Positions 31,490-42,063 of a stretch of 64,000 bases of DNA are shown in pieces. The notes beneath the pieces were generated by a model that was not told where the DNA came from, searched no databases, and saw nothing but the letters and a program-made list of their open reading frames with translations. The translations under genes were made by a program, and so were the position numbers. Positions within the stretch are counted from its first letter, which is position 1. Every line of letters starts with the position of its first letter. Source of the stretch: Platanthera guangdongensis (taxonomy: Eukaryota; Streptophyta; Magnoliopsida; Asparagales; Orchidaceae); assembly GCA_039583875.1 (NCBI GenBank), contig CM077166.1, forward strand, positions 92,412,094 to 92,476,093, in the 5' to 3' direction.

Positions 31490-32497
31490 CACCATATTAG
31501 GAGCAACCCAGATTGTCGTGCAAGTTCAATGAAAAAAATAATTGAAATGAAGAACAAAACTTCTTTATCTATATGGAAGATGTATAGAGTTAAAAGACAT
31601 GCTTTTAAATTAATCAGTGGTACAGAGTTGGAGCAATATTTCAAGCTTTGGGAGTCTGACTATTGTGATGAGATTTATAAGACCAATCCAGCCATAACCA
31701 TAAAACTTAAATGTAAGCAAGCTTTAGCCTCTCAAACATGCACTTTCAAGAGACCTTGTATATGTTAGGGTGCATTGAAGAAGGATTTCATGACAGGATG
31801 CAGGCCAGTTGTATAATTTTAAAAAAAGTATATGGGCTTTCAATTAAAGGATTTGTTATGAAAGGTTGGATCAGTACTATGATTGTTAATTTCAATAATG
31901 AGAGGGAAAAGTTGAAAAACATGTGATAAGAAGGCCTATGACTAGGTTAGAGAAGAACCTGAAATACATTACGCAAAGAGCCAATGACTCATTTTAGTAC
32001 CAAGACAATGTGTGATATGTTGCTTAATAATTTTTGCGAAAGTTTTAACAATATCACCATAAATTATAGATATAAGCCCATAATAATAATGCATGAGACT
32101 ATCAAAATGATTCTCGTAAAGAGGCTCCACACATAGAAGGAAAAAAGCGCTAAATTTAATTGAGATATAGGTCCTGTTATACAAAGAATCTTGGAGAACA
32201 ACGAAAAGAAGGCATGCGACAACATATTGGGATGCAATGACTATGATAAATTTGAAATTCAAGGGTCGATAGGAGACAAATGGATGGTTGATTTAACTTT
32301 CAAGAGTTGTAGTTGTAAACGATGAGACCTCACTGGTATTCTTTCAGTGTATGTCACAACATGTATCTTCTATGGAAGAGAAGATGTTGAAGATTACATT
32401 GAATATTGGTACACAAAGGATAAGTTTATAGGAGATTATGAACTCTTGTTAAATTCAATAAATACACAAAAAGAGTGGCATATATCCAATTTGAATC
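31490..32497 (+). pseudogene. MULE (MuDR/MURA-like) transposase remnant, 5' part
   Basis: Readable segments are IWKMYRVKRHAFKLISGTEL, EQYFKLWESDYCDEI, KTNPAITIKL, ALKKDFMTGCRPVV (the region around a catalytic Asp, here lacking), KDKLI-like words, then FEIQGSIGDKWMVDLTFKSC, SCKR, DLTGIPSVYVTTCIFYGRED and EDYIEYWYTKDKFIGDYELL. CSCKR-x-DLTGIP is the SWIM zinc-finger signature of MULE transposases; its Trp codon is TGA (32323-32325). The gene is cut at 32497 by Copia-4 and continues after 50023. Confidence 0.78.
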
Positions 32498-32671
32498 TGT
32501 AGAGAAAGATCAAAGCTTGTATTTATTGATTGAGTATGTAAATACAAGTAGAGAATACATATATATAGGAGGAAGAGAGAGAGAACAAATCATATACAAG
32601 ATGTGGGACTAAAAGAGAAGAAAGCATAAATGGGTCTAAAACAAGGGTCCAATACATGGGTTATTCTAACA
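32498..32671 (-). repeat. Copia-4 3' LTR (174 bp)
   Basis: On the plus strand it runs TGTAGAGAAAGATCAAAGC to GGTTATTCTAACA and is followed by CTCCCCCGCAAGCTGG, the polypurine tract in reverse. It pairs with 49847-50018. ATACATATATATAGGAGG could hold the TATA-like element. Confidence 0.93.
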
Positions 32672-33645
32672 CTCCCCCGCAAGCTGGAGCATACAAATCG
32701 TATGCACCAAGCTTGGACAGACATTGATAGAAGGATGGCTTGGGAATAGCCTTTGTGAGGACATCCGCAACTTGTTCCGTCCCTGGAACATGCTTGAGAT
32801 CGAGCTTCTTCATTTGAACTTTCTCTCGAACGAAGTGACAATCGACTTCAATGTGTTTCGTTCTTTCGTGGAAAGCTGGGTTCTTGGCGATATGTATAGC
32901 CGCTTGGCTATCACAAAGAAGAAGAGACAGAGAAGGTAATTTGGCACCCAGATCAGTGAGGAGACTTTCAAGCCACGTCAGTTCTGATACAACAGATGTC
33001 ATTGCCCGGTATTCTGCCTCAGCTGATGATCGAGCAACGACCGCTTGTTTCTTGATTCGCCATGTAACCAAATGGTCCCCAAAGTATGTGCAGAAACCAC
33101 TAGTAGATTGCCGGTCATCAAGAGAGCCAGCATAATCCGAATCAGAGTATGCCACTAAGGTTGGAGCAGACGAGGAAGTACGGTAAACAAGTCCTTGACC
33201 CGGGGCTATTTTTAGGTACCTGAGAATACGTTCAACAGCCTGAAGATGAGATTTACGAGGAGAGTGCATGTATCGACTGACAAGACCAACAGCAAAGGAA
33301 ATATCTGGTATGCTAACCGTGAGATAGATCAATTTCCCAACTAGTCGTCGATAATATTCAGGATTCTGGAGACGTAGATCTGAGTCAGATGCTTGAGCAC
33401 ATAACTTGTGATTTAAATCCATGGGTGTATCACTTGGCTTACACCCTAAAAGACCAGCATCATGAAGAAGATCAATACAGTACTTTCGTTGAGATAGAAT
33501 AAGCCCGTCGGGTCGCCTGGCAAGCTCAAGACCCAGAAAGTATCGTAGAGTTCCCCGGTCCTTTGTCTGGAAGACCGAGTTTAGATGCACTTTGACGGCA
33601 TGTATCCCTTGTGACTCATCTCCTGTAATGATGATGTCGTCAACA
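32661..33645 (-). pseudogene. Copia-4 RT C-terminus and RNase H
   Basis: A long open frame (309 codons from 33590) has LLVYVDDIIITGDES just upstream, then GTLRYFLGLELARRPDG, LSQRKYCIDLLHDAGLLG, RRLVGKLIYLTVSIPDISFA, YSDSDYAGSLDDRQSTSGF, VTWRIKKQAVVARSSAEAEY, LLLCDSQAAIHIAKNPAFHE, HIEVDCHFVREKV and EQVADVLTKAIP. RNase H acidic residues (SDSDYAG, AEAEY, CDSQAA) are present, and this half looks functional in itself. The frame ends within the LTR at 32661. Confidence 0.9.
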
Positions 33646-34208
33646 TATACTAACAGAAGGACCGACCCTGTTGGTCAGTGACGAGTGAACAGCGAGAAGT
33701 CGGCCGAGCTTCGAGTAAAACCGATATCACGAAGGACCTTACTGAATTTGTCAAATCAGGCTCGTGGAGATTGTTTGAGACCATACAGAGCCTTAAGAAG
33801 GCGGCAGACCTGAGAATCCCCCGTGGTCTCAAACCCGGGTGGTTGTTGCATGTAGACTGTCTCCTGGAGATCCTCATTTAAGAAGGCATTCTTGATATCG
33901 AGTTGAAAGAGGGGTCACTGGCAATGAACAGCGACAGAGATGAGGACTCGAACGGTATTGAGCTTGGCGACCGGAGAGAAAGTTTCCTCATAGTCGAGCC
34001 CCTGTTGCTGGGTGAAGCCGCGAGCCACAAGACGAGCCTTCAGACGGTCAATCGTCCCATCAGCAGCATGTTTGATAATAAAGACTCACTTGCACCCAAC
34101 CGGTTTCTGACCCGGAGGAAGGGGTACAACGGTCCAGGTCTGGTTAGCCCAGAGGGCAGACATTTCCTCCTTCATGGCGGCCCGCCAGCCGGGATGTTGA
34201 AGCGCCTC
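33646..34208 (-). pseudogene. Copia-4 reverse transcriptase N-terminal half, broken
   Basis: Motifs readable on the minus strand are [93 protein letters not shown] and [17 protein letters not shown] occurs at 34086-34088 (after VGCK), 33915-33917 (before PLFQ) and 33756-33758 (after SPRA), each at a position where copia RTs have Trp. A further TGA lies near 33679. Confidence 0.87.
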
Positions 34209-35391
34209 CTACACAGAGTTAGGAACATCAATCAAAGAAAGAGAAGTAGCAAATGTGTGCAGAGGGGGAGAGAGGCGATGAAGAGAGACGTAGGCATCCA
34301 GAGGATGGGCAGTGGAAGACGGTACCTGATCAGAAGGACGCGAAGTATCCGTGGTGGAGGTCGGCTGCAGAGGGGCAACGGAAGTGGGAAGGCGACGAGT
34401 GTAGACACGGATAACGGGTGGTTTGGTGGTAGCAGGAGCAGGGGCAGGAGAAACGGGCGAATGTGGTGTAGTAGCGGGAATAACGGGGCATGGTAAAGAT
34501 GGCGGGAGAGGAGTCGATGGGAGCGCAGCAGGTAACGGAGCAGGGAAAAACGGTTGTTCTTCCCGTAATGTAACGTCAGCAGAAACGGTGATCTTGCGAG
34601 TAACGGGTGAGTAACAGACATAGCCCTTCTGGGTGCGTGAGTAGCCGACAAAGATGTGTTTCCCCGCCCTGGGATCCAATTTATCCGAGGAGGGCCCGAG
34701 GCGGTGGACATAACAGGTGCTGCCGAAGATACGGGGCGGGAGAGGGAAAGCCGGAGTGGAGGGAAACAATATGCTAAACAGAGTAGTATAATTGAGGACA
34801 GAGGAGGGGAGGCGGTTGATAAGAAAACAGGCAGTGGAAACCGCAAAGTTCCAGTATGCTTTGGGAACATGCATTTGAAGCATGAGTGAGCGGGCGACAT
34901 CGAGTAAATGGCGGTTCTTTCGTTCGGCAACCCCATTTTGCTGCGGCGTGTAAGCGCAAGAGGTTTGTTGTAGAATCCCGTATTCCGAACACAAAGTGGT
35001 AAAGTCGTGGTTGGTGTACTCACGAGCATTGTCAGTACGGAGGGTTTTGAGAGTGGTGTGGAATTGCGTCCGGGTCTCGAGGACAAATGCTCGAAAAACC
35101 CGGGGAAGCTCGGAGCATTCACGGAGTAAGTAGAGCCACGTAGTGCGAGAGTGATCATCAATAAACGTGATAAAATAACGAAAACCAAAGATACTGAGAA
35201 TCCTAAATGGACCTCATACATCCGAATGAACTAGATCAAAGGGAGCTGCACTCCGAGTACAATGTGAAGGAAAAGAAGAACGCGGATGTTTGCCGAGGAT
35301 ACATGAGTCTCACTGAAAAGAAGTAAAAGGAATATCTGGAAGAGCCCGTTGGAGTACTGGTAGAGGGGCATGACCAAGTCGGCGATGCCAG
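34209..35391 (-). pseudogene. Copia-4 integrase
   Basis: After the Copia-5 junction the frame gives HRRLGHAPLPVLQRALPDIP, FDLVHSDV, [TGA at 35214-35216 where Trp is usual], GPFRILSIFGFRYFITFIDD, HSRTTWLYLL, LRTDNAREYTNHDFTTL (second catalytic Asp), YTPQQNGVAERKNRHLLDVA (Glu of the triad) and VPKAYWNFAVSTACFLINRL. It then continues FVGYSRTQKGYVCYSPVTRK and a Pro/Thr-rich linker. The catalytic residues are all present; only the stops and one shift near 34995-35220 break it. Confidence 0.87.
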
Positions 35392-35616
35392 TGAAAGTGC
35401 AACTAGATCTGATATACTCTAGAGGGGGGGTGAATAGAGTATATGGTGCTTTAAAAACTTTTACAAACTTTTACAACAATTGTTGTAATATGTGTGAGCA
35501 GGGAAGCAGAAATAAATCTAATCACAGTACTAAGCTATGCAAAAACTAAGCACAGAAAAATCAAGTTCAGAAACAAAAATGAAAGCAAGCAGAACCAGAA
35601 GACACAAGGAAATATA

Positions 35617-35645
35617 GTGGTTCCCCAAACTTGGGTACATCCACT
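35617..35645 (-). promoter_or_regulatory. Conserved LTR block next to a CACTATA box (Copia-5, 3' LTR)
   Basis: GTGGTTCCCCAAACTTGGG then TACATCCAC; on the sense strand this is GTGGATGTACCC...GGGGAACCAC followed at once by TATATTTCC. The same block lies in the other Copia-5 LTR and in the LTRs of Copia-6 and LTR-7. The strong conservation and the adjacent TATA-like bases suggest a core promoter. Not tested. Confidence 0.5.
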
Positions 35646-36424
35646 CTTCTACCACCCTAGGTAGGAATCCACTGCAGGATGAGTTGATCAGGTGTCCTGG
35701 GCACCAATGAGCTTTTGATAAGGTGCTCAAAAACCAAAGCAGATTTTTTGATTAGGTGTCTTGCCACCAATGAGCTTTTGACAAGGTGCTCAAAAACCAG
35801 GTTCAAACTTTTGAAGGGAGTTTGAAAAACCCTTTACAGAGTGGGGGTGAGAGAGTGATGACAGTCTTCTCTTTCTCAAACAACTGAGAAGACTATGTGG
35901 ATTGATGTCAAAGCTCCCCCTGAATCCTTGAAATCTTCAGGAAGAAAAGCTTTGCTGAGGGTGATAGGCCTTCAAATATTGAACTCCAGCAATGGATGAT
36001 TTCAGCAAAAGGGACTGAAATGTTGAGTGTCTGGAGTCTGGAATATGTTGGCCTTGAACACTTTGAAAACTAAAAGAGATCTGAAGATTTGAAAACTTGA
36101 TCTCCTTTGATGAGTGTTCTTCAGAATTTTTTTAGACAGAAGATTTTTGAGGTTGTCTCTGTAATCTGTATTGTGTGTGCTCTGTTGTGAGAGATTCAAA
36201 AATCCAGTCTTTTATTCTCTGGTACAGAATAGAATATTATTCTCTGTCAAGGATAGCCGTTGGTCTGCATTGATTGCATCCTTAATTGCATAATCTCTTC
36301 TAGAGGAAAGTCCACAGAAACATTTCTTGAAAAATCCCTTGAAACTTGGTCCAGAATTAAATGAAAACGGCTAGCAAATCTCTGAATTAATTGCAGAATA
36401 ACTCCTAACTGATTTGAATTTGAA

Positions 36425-36735
36425 TTCTGGAAGTTATCTGAAATCGTCGAACTGAGCTCTGCTATCGTCGAGCTGAGCTCAGCGATCTGAAAACACACAG
36501 CAGCAAGATAATCGTCGATCTGAGCTCAAAGATCATCGAACTGAGCTCAGAGATAAAGATCTAATGCAGAGTCAAAATCTTCGACCTGAGCTCACCGATC
36601 GTCGAATGTTGTTCGACGATATTATGAAGTTGAGTTCAGCGATCGTCGAATGGAGTTCGACGATCTGTCGAAGTTGAGCTAGACGATCGTCGATCGGAGT
36701 TCGACGAATCGTCGTGCTGAGCTCGACGATCAGAC
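36425..36735. repeat. Copia-5 palindromic word array in the 3' LTR
   Basis: Roughly a dozen half or full copies of ATCGTCGAACTGAGCTC, GATCGTCGAATGGAG and GTTCGACGATC occur in about 310 bases. Paired halves (TCGTCGA...TTCGACGA) form perfect or near-perfect inverted repeats with short centres. The matching array in the 5' LTR is at 47041-47335. Confidence 0.85.
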
Positions 36736-36900
36736 TTAGTCTCCAGACAGAAAAACTTGGTCTTCAGGGCAGCTTCCAAACCTAGACTTCTAACTCTTAG
36801 ACTCAATTCTAATTGACCTTTTAAGTTATACAGAAGGTCAAGCAAAGGTTCCTAGAGACATAGTGATCCTGACCCAAATTAGTAATAGGGTGTTCCAACA

Positions 36901-36915
36901 ATCTCCCCCTATTTG
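36901..36915 (-). other. Copia-5 polypurine tract
   Basis: The plus strand ATCTCCCCCTATTTG gives sense CAAATAGGGGGAGAT directly before the LTR start TGTTGG, the usual Sirevirus form. Confidence 0.8.
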
Positions 36916-37067
36916 GGTTAGGATTACTATTTACAGACTTTGGAAAAATTTAAATAACAACATACAAGTATTAAGCAGAAAAACAACAGCCAGACAAGCA
37001 GAAACACAGAGATATATATATCATCCAGATTAGAGTCAGAATTCACAGAAACTGTCACCTTACAATG

Positions 37068-40000
37068 TCACTTCTTCTCTTTGCCTTTAACCATTTTAAT
37101 TTCTCTGTTAGGGTTTAGGGCTTCTTTGTTGGACCTGGTGTCATCTGCTGCACCCAAATAAGTTTGCTTTGAAGGCCTGGGAACCACAGCTGCAGGATGT
37201 AACTCCATGTATCTGTCAGCATCAAAGAATTTACTGGAAGCATATCTTTCTAATTCTTTCTGTCTTTGCTCAGACATTGTAGAAATGTTGGAAGCATCTA
37301 GTCCTTGTTCTCTGGCCTTCTTAATCTGATCTAGTGCAGCAAATTCCTTTAACCTGGCAGTCCAAGCAGCTGGATTATTTTCAGGGTCCTCAAAAGGTAC
37401 AGGTGGCTCATACCTATTGGAAGGGTTGTCTTGAGGAGGCCTGGCAGGCACAGTCTCTTTTAGCTTGTATGGGAAAGGACCTGATGATGTATCAGATGAA
37501 ACATGTCCTCCCCTAGAATATGGGTGCTGCCTGGAATACCCTTTGGAATATACTTGCATATCTCTCTGATTACCCCTATATCCTCCTCTCCTAGAATATG
37601 AACCCCTGGATTGGTTTTCCCTTTGATAGGATCTGGCATGAGGTTGATAGGGAGCCTGGCTTCTAGCTGGGGGTTGACTTGCAGAGCTTCCACCTGCACC
37701 TGCATCAGGAGGAGGTGGTGGAGGAGTATGAGGGTGCTGGGATTGGGAAGAGCCCTTCTCATATTTTCTCTTTTTCTTCATGACTTTCAGCTGGTTCTTG
37801 GAAAACTGCATCCAATGTTCAGTGATGGGGCAATTATGAAGGATATAATAAGGAATATCATTATTATCCTTAACTTTAGCAGGAGGAACCCTTTTCATTT
37901 TCTTGCTCCTTGCCTTCCTTTTCCTGGCAATGGTAGCAGATGAGTCATCAGAGTCTGTTTTGAATTCATCAGATTCAGAACTCTGATCATCATATAAAGC
38001 ATCTATTTTCTTCATAAGATCTTTCTTTAGCTGAACAGCAGCAGATGAGGCAGAAGTTGAGATAGCAGCAGCAGGGACAGCAGCAGAGACAGCAGCAGAG
38101 ACAGCAGCAGAGACAGCAGCAGAGACATCAGCAGATGGAGGAGGTGAAGCAGAAACAACAACAACAGCAGGAAAGGTGACAGCAGCAGTAACAGTCTCAC
38201 TAACATCGGCAGAAACTTTACTAACAGCAGTAGAAACAGCAGAAACAACATCAAAAACTGTAGCAGTCTCAAAATCAGTGGCCTCTGACATCAGAATATC
38301 CTTGGATATTGGTGCATCAGAAACAGTTGGAACTTCAGCAGCAATATGAATATCTTCAGCAGCAGCAGCATCAACAATCTCAGAAGCAAGATCAGTCCTT
38401 TCTTCAGAAGCAGCAGTAGCAGCAACATCTTCAGTAGCAGCAATTACTGAATGTACAAAAGAGCTGAGGATGCTAGGGTCACAGCAAGACAATGACACAA
38501 GTGCCTTGGATAAGTCTTCTGAGGGCTGGACAGCATGGACCTCTGGTAGATAGCTAAAATAGGCAGAATCAAAAGCAGAAAGCAAAGACCTTAGGTCTAT
38601 TGCAAGAACTGCAGTAGGAGGCTCAGCAGCAGCAACAACAAGAAGGCTTTCTTCATGTGGCATCTCCCCCTGCCTAGATGCAGAGACATCTGGATCAAGG
38701 CACACTGCTGTGGGTGCTGCCTGAGGGAAGAGGGAGGAAAGCCTGGCAGATAGAGCTGCCACTGACTGGTGTAGAGGAGCTAAGGAGATCTCCAATATGA
38801 GAGAGAGCCTGGGGGCAATCAGCTCATACAGCCTGTCAGCTAGGGCTGAGAGGTCTACTTGCTCAACAGCTGGAGCAGAGGTAGATGGAATGGAAGCAGC
38901 TGGGGATGCTGGAAGGGAAGGGCTGGAGAATTGGGGAATGGAGGGCTGAGGTGATGGTAGGGTGGAGATGGAGGACAGGGGAATGGAGATGGATGGAGTG
39001 AATGTTGGTTGATCAATGATGTGGTGGAGGAGATCTTGGAAGGAAGTGGAGGAGGAGGGTAACTCAGGAGGAGAAGGGGGGGAATCAGCCATAAAGGAAT
39101 CATCCAGAAGGGTGAAGGATGGAATGGATGGTGAAGAGGTGACATCTGGTGGAGGGTAAGAGAACAGTGGGTGGAATTGTTCTTCTGGTGTGGGGAGAAC
39201 AGGGACTGGAGAGGGAGTTGATGTTGGAGATGGGCTAGATATGGTGATGGTGGATGGGGCTGGAGGGGTGGTTGGTAGGGGCAGGGATGGAATTGGAGGA
39301 GGAGGAGAGGCAGCAACATCAGCAGTCAGGTCATCTGCAGGGGCAGAGACCTGTGGAGGAGTGACTCTTTGAGTCCTGGTGCCTGAAGGAGCACTAGAGG
39401 AGGGTCTGCTAGGCTTGCTTATTTGTCTGTCCCACTTGCCAAAGAGAGCACAGGTTAGTCTCTTGGAGGCATTTATGTGAACTCCAGAGGAGACCAGCAA
39501 GGCAGGGCACCTGGTCTGCAGAAAAACTCCAAGAATCCTTCCAAAATTAACAAAACTCTTGTTTATTTTCTTCTTGATTAGGTCAAAGAAGATCTCTCCC
39601 CAGTTCAGATTTTTCTTATCCACCAGAGCTCCCATGAGACAGAGCTGATGTCTGGATATAGTATCATGGGCAGAGTGCTTTGCCAGCAGCACTTTCCCTA
39701 CCACATCTGCTAGGAACCTGTATTCAACAGACAGATTCCTCTTGAATAGCTTGCTAGGGTTTCCCTCTGGATGACCCATACTGGCAAGCAGGTCAGAATA
39801 ATCTTCTCCAGACAACTCAGCAATATCTTCTCCATTTCTCAGTCCAAAAACCTCTGTTAAAACTGTGGGGGTCAAGGGTACCTGATTTCCAGCAATAGAC
39901 CCAACTATTGTGTTGTTGTCTTGATTATGAGCAGTATAGACCCACTCCTTGATCTCATCTGAAGCCAGCTTGATCCTAGTGGTCATGAGGGCAGACAGAT

Positions 40001-40124
40001 TCTGATCCTTGAATAAACCCAGTATGTCTTGGAAAATCTGGTCAGTGGTGTTGAATGATTCTATATCAATGTCAAAGCCTGCATCAAACTTCATTGCAGC
40101 TAGGACAGCAACTGACACAGCCAT
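37068..40124 (-). CDS. Copia-5 ORF3: 1018-aa extra protein downstream of pol
   Basis: The ATG at 40124 (MAVSVAVLAAMKFDAGFD) opens an uninterrupted 1018-codon frame ending at 37068, 150 bases before the polypurine tract. Residues 1-235 form a globular part (QVPLTPTVLTEVFGL, GKVLLAKHSAHDTISRHQLC, FVNFGRILGVFLQTRCP) resembling the domain annotated as putative plant transposon protein in plant LTR elements. Residues 240-430 are Pro/Ser-rich. About 640-720 is an Ala/Ser/Val repeat (SAAVSAAVSAAV). A basic, Gly/Tyr/Arg-rich stretch follows near 820-880, and the end is charged (KMVKGKEKK). No signal peptide or clear membrane segment is seen, so calling it an envelope is not justified. It is the extra ORF found after pol in some Sireviruses; function unknown. 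The upstream gag-pol is broken but this frame is intact. Confidence 0.75.
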   Translation of the reverse strand: MAVSVAVLAAMKFDAGFDIDIESFNTTDQIFQDILGLFKDQNLSALMTTRIKLASDEIKEWVYTAHNQDNNTIVGSIAGNQVPLTPTVLTEVFGLRNGEDIAELSGEDYSDLLASMGHPEGNPSKLFKRNLSVEYRFLADVVGKVLLAKHSAHDTISRHQLCLMGALVDKKNLNWGEIFFDLIKKKINKSFVNFGRILGVFLQTRCPALLVSSGVHINASKRLTCALFGKWDRQISKPSRPSSSAPSGTRTQRVTPPQVSAPADDLTADVAASPPPPIPSLPLPTTPPAPSTITISSPSPTSTPSPVPVLPTPEEQFHPLFSYPPPDVTSSPSIPSFTLLDDSFMADSPPSPPELPSSSTSFQDLLHHIIDQPTFTPSISIPLSSISTLPSPQPSIPQFSSPSLPASPAASIPSTSAPAVEQVDLSALADRLYELIAPRLSLILEISLAPLHQSVAALSARLSSLFPQAAPTAVCLDPDVSASRQGEMPHEESLLVVAAAEPPTAVLAIDLRSLLSAFDSAYFSYLPEVHAVQPSEDLSKALVSLSCCDPSILSSFVHSVIAATEDVAATAASEERTDLASEIVDAAAAEDIHIAAEVPTVSDAPISKDILMSEATDFETATVFDVVSAVSTAVSKVSADVSETVTAAVTFPAVVVVSASPPPSADVSAAVSAAVSAAVSAAVPAAAISTSASSAAVQLKKDLMKKIDALYDDQSSESDEFKTDSDDSSATIARKRKARSKKMKRVPPAKVKDNNDIPYYILHNCPITEHWMQFSKNQLKVMKKKRKYEKGSSQSQHPHTPPPPPPDAGAGGSSASQPPARSQAPYQPHARSYQRENQSRGSYSRRGGYRGNQRDMQVYSKGYSRQHPYSRGGHVSSDTSSGPFPYKLKETVPARPPQDNPSNRYEPPVPFEDPENNPAAWTARLKEFAALDQIKKAREQGLDASNISTMSEQRQKELERYASSKFFDADRYMELHPAAVVPRPSKQTYLGAADDTRSNKEALNPNREIKMVKGKEKK

Positions 40125-40128
40125 TGTA

Positions 40129-40140
40129 CCTGCAAAAACT
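40129..40140 (-). promoter_or_regulatory. Possible 3' splice site before ORF3
   Basis: The sense strand reads AGTTTTTGCAG^G five bases before the ORF3 ATG. A spliced subgenomic mRNA would let ORF3 be translated although it lies far 3' of gag-pol. No matching donor was searched for systematically, so this stays a hypothesis. Confidence 0.4.
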
Positions 40141-40259
40141 CAACAAACAAAACGACCAAGAGTAGAACTGTTTGGAGGGAAAGAAAATCCTGCAGAGAAA
40201 TCGAAAGCGCAAAAGAGAACGACGGCGAAAAAAGAGTTTTATATTAGGGTTCGACGCAG

Positions 40260-40535
40260 AATTGGAAAGATCGTGGAACTCAGTTCGACGATCGAGGCTT
40301 CTAAAGGAATCTGAAGAGTTTTCAACATCGTCGATCTCCGTTCGACGATCTTGAAGAGCGTCGAGCTCCGTTCGACGATCGTTCAGATAACATAATCGTC
40401 GAGCGTCGTTCGACGATCGTTGACCGGAAGAGATAGTTCATACTATCTGAGAGGCGCTGAACTCAGTTCGACGATTTTGGAAATCGTCGATCTCCGTTCG
40501 ACGATCTTGGGGTAAATCGTCGAGCGCAGTTCAGA
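40260..40535. repeat. Copia-5 palindromic words in the pol-ORF3 spacer
   Basis: GATCGTGGAACTCAGTTCGA, CATCGTCGATCTCCGTTCGA, GCGTCGAGCTCCGTTCGACG, AATCGTCGAGCGTCGTTCGA and AATCGTCGATCTCCGTTCGA follow one another, each an inverted repeat about a 3-6 base centre and each ending CGATC or similar. They are the same word as in the LTR array and lie between the end of pol (about 40640) and the ORF3 ATG. Confidence 0.85.
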
Positions 40536-40639
40536 AATCAGAAAAGTTCTAGACACTAAGAAGAATCAGAATGTTTGCCTAGTATTGGTCAATTTTTAGC
40601 TTTCAAAATCTTGGATGTTATTTAAGACTTTCTCCATCT

Positions 40640-42063
40640 AACATTCATAACTGATTTAGAAAGAACGTGTGTTTCTTTTCATACAAAGACTTGGTGAAAA
40701 TATCTCACCTTTGTAGATCAGTTGAGATATATTGTAGTTCAATTTTATTCTTTTTAACATTATCCCTTAATAAATGATATCTAATCTCTATGTGTTTTGT
40801 CCTACTATGGATGACTGGATTTTGAGCTATGGAAATAGCACTTGTGTTATCACAAAAGATTTTAGACTTCTCTAAGTTGTAACCATAGTCTAGGAGTTGG
40901 TTTTGAATCCATAATATTTGTGAACAACAACTGCCTGCAGCCATATATTCAGCTTCAGCAGTTGAAGTTGACACAGATGTTTGTTTCTTACAAAACCAAG
41001 AGACAAGTCTGTCACCAAGGAACTGACAAGTTCCACTGGTGCTTTTCCTGTCAATTCTGCATCCAGCATAATCAGCATCTGAGAATCCAGTTAAATCAAA
41101 TGCTGAATCTTTTGGATACCAGAGACCTAGATTTGGACAACTTTTAACATACCTGAGAATCCTCTTTACTAAAGTTAGGTGTGACTCTCTAGGGCTTACT
41201 TGGAACCTAGCACATATACATGTAGCAAACATTATATCTGGTCTACTAGCTGTAAGATACAGTAAAGAGTCAATCATTGCTCTATATGTTGTCTGATCAA
41301 CAAGTTTCCCATGTTCATCAGCATCTAAGACAGCATTGGTAGGCATGGGTGTTTTCATATAAGATGCATCAGACATACCAAATTTCTTAACTAGTTCATT
41401 TGCATATTTGGTTTGAGAAATAAAGATGCCTTCAACATGTTGTTTGACTTGCAATCCTAGGAAGAAGGATAGCTCACCCATGCTACTCATCTCAAATTTA
41501 GAATGCATTAGGTTAGAGAACCTTCTGCACAATTTGGAGTCAGTAGAACCAAAAATGATATCGTCTACATAAATTTGTACTAGTAGGGTATGAGACTTAT
41601 GGGTTCTAATAAAAAGAGTTTGATCTACTCTACCCCTTATAAAACCATTTTCCAAAAGAAAGCATGCTAGGGTCTCATACCATGCTCTGTGAGCTTGCTT
41701 GAGACCATATAATGCTTTGTTCAGTCTAAAAACATAATCAGGAAGAGTTGGAGAGATAAAACCTGGAGGTTGTTTGACATAAACTTCCTCTTTGATGTCT
41801 CCATTTAAGAAAGCACTTTTGACATCCATCTGATATACTTTGAAGCCTTTGTGAGCTGCATAAGCTAGAAAAATACTGATGGCTTCTAATCTTGCAACAG
41901 GTGCAAAAGTCTGGTCGTAGTCGATTCCTTCTTCTTGACAGTATCCTTGAGCAACTAGCCTTGCCTTGTTCCTTATAATTACTCCTTGATCATCCAGTTT
42001 GTTTCTGAATACCCATTTTGTTCCAACAATGGAATGATCCTTAGGCTTTGGCACTAGTTCTCA
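40640..42063 (-). pseudogene. Copia-5 reverse transcriptase and RNase H
   Basis: From 42054 a 449-codon frame holds [117 protein letters not shown]-like [57 protein letters not shown] and [20 protein letters not shown]. Polymerase (MDVK, YVDD) and RNase H acidic residues are intact. TGA at 40705-40707 cuts the last 20 codons (DIFTKSLYEK follows). TGA at 42061-42063 separates RT from integrase at the Trp of K-V-W-E-L-V. Confidence 0.9.

Larger units (their letters stand above)
35392..36900 (-). repeat. Copia-5 3' LTR (1509 bp)
   Basis: On the plus strand it runs TGAAAGTGCAACTAGATC to AATAGGGTGTTCCAACA; on the sense strand it therefore starts TGTTGGAACACC. It contains a G run after CTAGA (7 here, 8 in the other copy), the promoter-like block GTGGTTCCCCAA...GGGTACATCCAC (35617-35645) and the array of TCGTCGA/TTCGACGA words (36425-36735). 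Short frames such as 36247-36498 and 36636-36845 are translations of the array, not genes. Confidence 0.94.

Noticed and set aside
37068..40124. Calling ORF3 an envelope protein
   Set aside because: No signal peptide, membrane anchor, cysteine pattern or cleavage site is visible; only its position after pol resembles env.
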